Source: Petrosia ficiformis
Taxonomy: Eukaryota > Porifera > Demospongiae > Haplosclerida > Petrosiidae
Assembly: GCA_947044365.1 (NCBI GenBank)
Contig: OX345637.1
Location: 3,706,501 to 3,770,500, forward strand
DNA: 64,000 nucleotides
Reading direction: 5' to 3'
The notes below the pieces were generated by a model that had not been told where the DNA came from, ran no database searches, and worked only from the letters and a program-made list of their open reading frames with translations. Shown here in pieces: positions 57,827 through 64,000 of the stretch (position 1 is its first letter; each line of letters starts with the position of its first letter). A program made the position numbers and the translations under genes.

Positions 57827-58205
57827 CTCCCACTTAAATTGATTTGACATGGAAAGATTTATAAGTTTCAATTCTACCACGAGAGTGAGGTTTTGTCAAT
57901 ATATCTGCTGTCATCTGTTCAGTCGGACAGTAGACCAATTCTATGACTCTGTCATACAAGGCTTCACGCACATAGTGAATCTTGATATCGATATGTTTGG
58001 TTCTAGCATGAGAAATTGGATTTCTTGCAACAGCAATAGTTTCTTGATTATCTTCTCTGATAATAGTTGGTGTAATCTTGATGTCTGACAATAGTCTCCT
58101 CAACCATAAAGCCTCTTGTGTGCCTGTACTGACTGTAATATACTAGCTCCGCTTCAGTAGCTGAGAGTGAGACAACTGATTGTTTCCTGCTATCCTTATA
58201 AGTAC
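57827..58205 (-). pseudogene. Ty1/copia polyprotein 3' end (RNase H)
   Basis: SRKQSVVSLSATEAEL, a frame change, then LRRLLSDIKITPTIIREDNQ, VARNPISHARTKHIDIKIHY, VREAL, ELVYCPTEQMTADILTKP. These are the classic C-terminal copia RNase H motifs. 5'-truncated near 58205 with a short duplication/frameshift around 58130; inactive. Confidence 0.9.
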
Positions 58206-59363
58206 ATTCTATAAATCATAACATGCCAAGTGGTGCACAAGTGCATGTGGTTACACTTCCCATTTGCAACTCAGTTTTTCTAATGAAGAGTATTGTTATT
58301 TGGCTCATTTCGCCCAATTATACTAATCTAGCTCTCAGCGTGAGTTCTCTCTATAGTTTCTTCTTTACAATTTAATTATTGTGAGCTGCTGTCTGTAAGG
58401 GGTCTGTGGTTCTAGGAAGTTGTCTAGTCTTGAAATGCCACTGGCTCTGCAAAACTGGTAAATGTTTAGAAAGCCATAGATTTTAGGCAGCTTACTGTTG
58501 AGAGTTGTGTGGTTTATAGTTACAATACAAATGAAGCATGCACTTCTGTAGACACTATAATTATATAAAAATCCATTTATTAGTATTTGCAGCATACTAT
58601 GAAAGCCTACATAATAAATCATGCATGCACAGTTCTATACAAATTTCTTCAGAGGTCTCAAAATCATACGATTATATATATTTTCTGAGTTTCAATTTGA
58701 TAAATGTTAACTTAAGTATTGATTAAATTATTTAGAAACATTTACTGACAAGGGGTTTCCAGAAACCACCCTAAAACTGCCCCTAACGATGTAACTTCAC
58801 TTTTATATAATGTGATTACTGCACGGAATGTTCTTTTTAGAAAGACATGTATAATATTTACTGTAAACCTATCTTAGCAATAGCATTTTATGACATTCAA
58901 ACTCTATTACAATTCATTAATGAATTAGAGTAAGTCACCGATTGTTGGACATATCTAATTTCGGACATTCAAATTATGCAAATGCAAGCACCTAGAGCTC
59001 TCATTTTTGGATCACAGTAAGATTTGAACCTTAGCTGTGTGCATACCAAAAACGAGCTGCCAATGATGAAATACGTAGACTTTACGGCCACAAATCCTGA
59101 CCGTCCGAATCAAGCAAACGTCGGATAAAGATATCAAAAGACGGATCCGCTCCTGTAAACCTTAAAAGAGAAGCAAATAGATTATTTGTTGCATGTACGA
59201 AGTAGTGTCAGTTATTCTCTAAACAATGTCTAAGCCTTGTCTTCTAGGATTTTGATCCCATTGTAACGAGTTACCGCAGACAATAGGTGGTATATTCGGC
59301 CACGCCCATTATGAAATAATTATTATACAGTTGTATATAACTCAAACTCTTTACATGAATTCT
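58206..59363. other. No gene recognised
   Basis: AT-rich spacer between the copia fragment and the stop codon of the transposase-protease gene. No exon or repeat family recognised. Confidence 0.5.
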
Positions 59364-62300
59364 TTAACTACAATTGTTCTTTTCTTTTTCTGTACTGCAT
59401 AACCAAGCATATGATTCATCATCCCATGCTTTGGGATTAATTACTTCACACATTTCAAGAAACCAAACATCACAGTTAGTACATTCTATCATTCTAATGG
59501 TTGGAGTTTCTGGTAGACGACAACTGCAATGAACAATAACAGGTATTTTTTTCTTTACAACCTGACCAGGTTCCAAATGGCGATGCACTGATGGAAAAGG
59601 TAATGCTGTTGATCTCTGTAAACAATTGTACAGGTGGTTTCTCAATTCACTTTGAATGTAGTCTTTCGAGTGAGGCATTTCACCATCACATAATGTGGTT
59701 GCATATGCCATTGCATATAATCCACAATCTTTAATTCCGCTCTGTTCGCAAACATTCATAAGTTCAATCTTGATACTTCTTCTCGGTGTCCGTACAATAC
59801 TACAAATTTGACATATTGTGTCGTCACTTATATTTTCATCACTTATACTGTCAAAGACTTGTACACCTGTAAGTAAATAATTTGTATATATACATTGTAC
59901 ATGGAAACGTAAACTTATAATTCACACCACCATATAAATCATAGCACACACTAGTAATCAGATATCATTTTCTAATGCTTTTTAATGCTATTGTTATAGT
60001 GTTGTGTAGGTAAAATACACATTCCAACCCTATACAATAATTACAGATACATAACAAATTAGTAATACCTGATCTGCAATTAATATTAGACACAGTGATC
60101 CAATGATTACCATTCACATGAAGAATCTGCACAAAACGTCCCCTCTGAGTGGAAAAATTATACTCTTTACCATATGCTGGATCTTCCAACCCACCAATGG
60201 CAAACTGATCTCTCAGTAACAGTTGATAACGAATAATAAATGTACATGTTAGTTCTTCCCCATTCAATAGTAGTGACATATTGGCTAAAACTGCTCCATC
60301 AACATCAAGATGATCCTCGTCAGCACTGTCTGACGACAATTCCATAGTGGTAGGTTCTTTGTTGACTGCAACACATAGTATATGTATTATAATATTACGT
60401 ATACATACTTGCCATTCATGACTACTTACTTCTTGCTACTCTCTTGTCTTTCTCAGAGAGACGTTTGACTAAACTGCAATCATCAGAGACACTAGTTTTA
60501 CGAGTTACCTGCTTCTTACCTATAGTATGCCAAACATTCATGTACATATATATCCAGAAATAACAAAATAACTTACTTCCTGTTTTCATTTCCACTAAAC
60601 TGTCTTCACACACACCTCCAGTTTTACGAGTTATCTGCTTCTTACCTATAGTATGCCAAACATTCATGTACATATTATATCCAGAAATAACAAAATAACT
60701 TACTTCCTGTTTTCATTTCTACTAAACTGTCTTCATCACACACACCTCTAGTTTTACGAGTTATCTGCTTCTTACCTATAGTATGCCAAACATTCATGTA
60801 CATATATATCCAGAAATAACAAAATAACTTACTTCCTGTTTTTGTTTCTACTAAACTGTCATCATCACACACACCTCTAGTTTTACGAGTTACCTGCTTC
60901 TTACCTATAGTATGCCAAACATTCATGTACATATATATCCAGAAATAACAAAATAACTTACTTCCTGTTTTCATTTCCACTAAACTGTCTTCACACACAC
61001 CTCCAGTTTTACGAGTTATCTGCTTCTTACCTATAGTATGCCAAACATTCATGTACATATTATATCCAGAAATAACAAAATAACTTACTTCCTGTTTTCA
61101 TTTCTACTAAACTGCCTTCATCACACACACCTCTAGTTTTACGAGTTATCTGCTTCTTACCTATAGTATGCCAAACATTCATGTACATATATATCCAGAA
61201 ATAACAAAATAACTTACTTCCTGTTTTCATTTCCACTAAACTGCCATCATCAGAGACACTAGTTTTACGAGTTACCTGCTTCTTACCTATAGTATGCCGA
61301 ACATTCATGTACATATATATCCAGAAATAACAAAATAACTTACTTCCTGTTTTCATTTCCACTAAACTGCCATCATCAGAGACACTAGTTTTACGAGTTA
61401 TCTGCTTCTTACCTATAGTATGCCAAACATATGTACATATATAATTATTCAGAAATAACAAAATAACTTACTTCCTGTTTTGTTTTTCATTTCATTGTCT
61501 TCATTTTCTAGACCACTGTCACTAGTTTCAGGACCACACACTGACACACCTCTACAGGTTCTTTGCTGTTTAGCTGATGCTTTGGCTTCCTTAGCCTTCG
61601 CTCTAGCTACTTTTCGTTTTTCTTTCTCATCTATTTTCTCTTGCTTTATTCTTTCTTTTTTTTTAATAGCTTCAATATTTTCAATGCTAGTGAGTACCTT
61701 TCCTGCAGTCTTCTGGCACTTCATTGGTAGAGGCTTTGGAGTGCTCAAAAACTGGCTGATTGAAGAGGCTTTTTTAATGATAGTCAAAGAATCTTCATTG
61801 ACATGATTGATATCTCCTAATGATAATGACCTATTGGATGGAGATATTGCTGTGGAGGGTTCCAGTTCATTATTATAATCATAGAATGATTTAAATGAGG
61901 CATTTACATCTGATAATATGGTAGTAGATTGTTCGTAATATGGTGAATATTTTGAACGTTTATCACATACTGGACTGTACAAAGGAATGTATGCCAGTCC
62001 TGTACGGTGTGGCAGTGATTCGGGGTGAAATGCGGAAGGGTTTTCTTTGCATATTTGATCTTGGACCTTTCTGGGGTTGAACAGATATACACCTGTTGCA
62101 CTAAATCCAGCTCTAATATTTTTTTGAGACATTGCTAACATCCAAGCTTCACTAAATAGATGTGAAAAATCGTATCGTGAAACTACTCTTCTTGGATTAC
62201 GTTTATAAAAATTGTGGCAAACCTGCCTCCAACAGGACTTCAATGGACTTAAACAGCCTACATCAAATGGTTGAGCAAGATGTGTTGTGTGAGGAGGTAA

Positions 62301-63278
62301 TGTGAAAAGAATTACCTTTTCTTGAGCTGCTGCTGTAATAACATCTGGACAGTAATGACTAGAATGCCCATCCATTAGTAGAAGTAAAGGTCTTATTGGA
62401 GGACAGTACACAAGGAAATGACGATAAAACCACTGGAAAAATAACTCTCTGTTGATCCAGCCCGTTTTTGACAGTCCGTAAAGGGTTCCAGGTATTTCTC
62501 CAACTGTCATCTCGGGGTTTAAGGTTTTCCTATCGAAGATGACTAGTGGTGGTAAAGCAATACCAGTAGCACATGTACAAGCTAGCACAGTAATCTGTGT
62601 CTTGGTGTCACCAGAGATAGAGCTTACATTCTTACAGCCTGTTTTCGCAACCACTTTGACACCCTTTGGGTTCAATGACATCCCAGTTTCATCACAATTG
62701 TAGATACGCATAGGATTATTAAAAATACCATTTTCCTTTAAAGTATCTTCCAACATATCAAAATATCTCCCAATTGTTTCATGATTTGTTGCCTTTGCTC
62801 TAGCAATTGCTAGTGGTACTGCAGTACGTAGTGATATTTCCTTGTGGCGTTCACAAAATCTCTGCCACCAGCCATGAGTTACAGAGTGTTTTATACCCTT
62901 CTGATCAACAATTAGCTGTACTAATGCAATTACCTGAGCAACTGTATGTGGGTATCCAATATCGGCACAACGAATCAAAAAGTTCACCAGCTCCCCTTCT
63001 TGTTCCAATGTTAAATATGAAGGTGGTCCAGGTCTAGCTCCATGTTGGATTTTCCCAGATGTCTGGTCATGAAGACTTGATTTTGGTACACCAAACATTT
63101 CGGCAGCCCGTCGCAGTGACATTCCATTTTCCACTGCAGTCATAGCTTTCACCATGTTTATATCTTCATAAGTGTGATAGCATTTGGGTCTGTGAGAATT
63201 TGTGATGGAAAAGTCATCCAATCGATCACATAATTGTGATACTATAATCCTTTCACTCAAGATTGGATAATCAGTGAT
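59364..63278 (-). CDS. pogo-type transposase fused via tandem mini-exons to Ulp1-like protease and PHD-like finger (~1,062 aa in window)
   Basis: Exon 63278-61472 (acceptor cttcatttag) encodes a psq-type HTH (KAMTAVENGMSLRRAAEMFG), then a DDE_1 transposase with triad in NCDETGM, LLLLMDGHSSH and HLAQPFDVG (about residues 196, 303, 339 of this exon; second-to-third spacing 35), then a Lys/Glu-rich helix. Eight mini-exons follow (61412-60430). Exon 60365-60069 carries the protease His in VNGNHWITVSN. Exon 59866-59364 carries Asp (VQVFDSI), Gln and Cys (EQSGIKDCGLYAMAYA), then a PHD-like C-rich finger (HCSCRLP ... CTNCDVWFLEMCEV). Every junction is phase 1 and the total length is divisible by 3. 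pogo transposases cut and paste DNA; C48 proteases remove SUMO/ubiquitin-like modifiers. The upstream coding exon with the start codon was not found. Two adjacent genes is the alternative, but the shared phase and exon homology argue against it. Confidence 0.8.
60430..61412 (-). repeat. Tandem array of eight duplicated mini-exons
   Basis: Exons 61412-61344, 61286-61218, 61160-61089, 61030-60962, 60904-60833, 60775-60704 and 60645-60577 are 69 or 72 nt; the diverged last, 60519-60430, is 90 nt. All are multiples of three and phase 1-1. Introns are ~57-59 nt and nearly identical (gtaagttattttgttatttc ... catactatag). Unit translation: KKQITRKT, then GGVC or SVSDD, then SLVEMKTG. The 3' end of the transposase exon (RGVSVCGPETSD ... 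EMKNKTG) resembles a unit, suggesting the array grew from it. Confidence 0.93.
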
Positions 63279-64000
63279 CTAAATGAAGCCCCATGAAGTA
63301 AAAGATATAATAATTATACAATTATTTCAATTATAATATAAAATAGATCATCTCCAGTCAGTCATCATATATTATTATACCAACTGGAGTGTCGAAATAA
63401 CCATCAAGTAGTTAAACCACATACAGCCAAAAGGTAATTAATAACCACACCTGCTGCCTACTTTTACATTAGTATTGCTTTGGCTTTTTAGCTAGTGATA
63501 CTTGTACACATTTGCTAAATGATAAATATAATAAAATGTATCCAGAAGTGAACCCACAATGCCATTGGGCCAGGTTATAGTAATGATTTGTGAACCTACG
63601 AAATGTCTACACCCTAGAATTGAGGGACACGTCGTATACATGCACAGATACATAACCAGGCAAATAAACCATAAACATTCCCAAACGAAATTTAATACGT
63701 AAATGTTTGTATTTGGGTCCAATTCTGGGGTTATTGTATGTTTACAAATATTTGTTCAAATGGAATCTGAAATGTCAAAATGCCATTGCCATAAAAATAG
63801 CCCTACTCCCTTCTTTTGGTAGAGTTTAGTGCATCAGTACTTCAAACACATATACATGTATCTGTACTTTAACACATACACTTTGCCCAACTAGTGACTT
63901 ACTGACATATCTTCTATTTGTCTTACAATATAAGACAAAGTTGATAAAAACTTAGATCCAAGAGTGCAGGTTAGTGAGGTTCAATGCTGAAAAGAACTTC
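63279..64000. other. 5' flank of the transposase-protease gene
   Basis: No upstream coding exon or terminal inverted repeat identified. AT-rich. The start codon exon may lie here unrecognised or beyond the window. Confidence 0.5.

Noticed and set aside
60430..61461. CRISPR-like array (regular ~130-bp period)
   Set aside because: Eukaryotic context; the repeated unit includes coding exon and intron with splice sites, not repeat-spacer structure.
61480..61806. Plus-strand 108-codon ORF
   Set aside because: Shadow of the Lys/Glu-rich end of the transposase exon.

Overview
This is a eukaryotic window, most likely animal and best matched by a sponge (demosponge-like). It is AT-rich, with GT-AG introns that are often only 45-60 nt, mostly phase-1 symmetric exons, metazoan protein families (fatty acyl-CoA reductase, plasmanylethanolamine desaturase, KMT5A-like SET, ABCB transporter, IgGFc-binding and Calx-beta ectodomains), and dense transposon remains. 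The species call is inference; no rRNA or mitochondrial marker is present. Exon models below were read by hand from splice signals, reading phase and paralogue comparison.

Layout. 0-4 kb: hAT debris, a lone Calx-beta exon, a frameshifted Crypton-type (DUF3504) gene and an unidentified Cys-rich gene (minus), plus two small foldback/MITE elements. 6-28 kb: three paralogous plus-strand coiled-coil genes (A 7.27-9.75, B 11.17-17.30, C 24.10-27.32 kb) of unknown function. They share exon order, and their penultimate exon carries one, two and three in-frame 33-residue units. Between B and C lie a dead DIRS-like retroelement, a 1-kb piggyBac-like non-autonomous element in a TTAA site, and a 736-bp element with ~160-bp terminal inverted repeats that encodes only a THAP finger.

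28-36 kb (minus unless noted): the C-terminal exon of a plasmanylethanolamine desaturase (PEDS1/TMEM189), an ABCB NBD1 fragment with three 1-nt frame breaks, and plus-strand transposon-type debris. 36.6-42 kb (plus): a complete gene for a predicted type I membrane protein (signal peptide, IgGFc-binding domain, Calx-beta domain, Thr/Ser-rich stalk, TM helix, cytoplasmic tail), with a Ty3/gypsy remnant in one intron. 45.0-53.8 kb (minus): a complete 11-exon fatty acyl-CoA reductase of 517 aa, with another gypsy remnant in a 5.7-kb intron. FAR supplies the fatty alcohol for ether lipids and PEDS1 makes the vinyl-ether bond of plasmalogens, so two enzymes of one pathway lie within about 25 kb.

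56-58 kb: a KMT5A-like SET fragment, a perfect hairpin and a Ty1/copia 3' end with its LTR. 59.4-63.3 kb (minus): the most unusual locus. A pogo-type DDE transposase exon with an intact D-D-D triad continues in frame through eight tandemly duplicated mini-exons (period ~127-130 bp, introns ~57 nt) into a C48/Ulp1-like cysteine protease with intact H-D-Q-C residues and a PHD-like finger, predicting one protein of about 1,060 residues. This transposase-repeat-deubiquitinase/deSUMOylase-like fusion and the A/B/C family are the best candidates for undescribed biology here.
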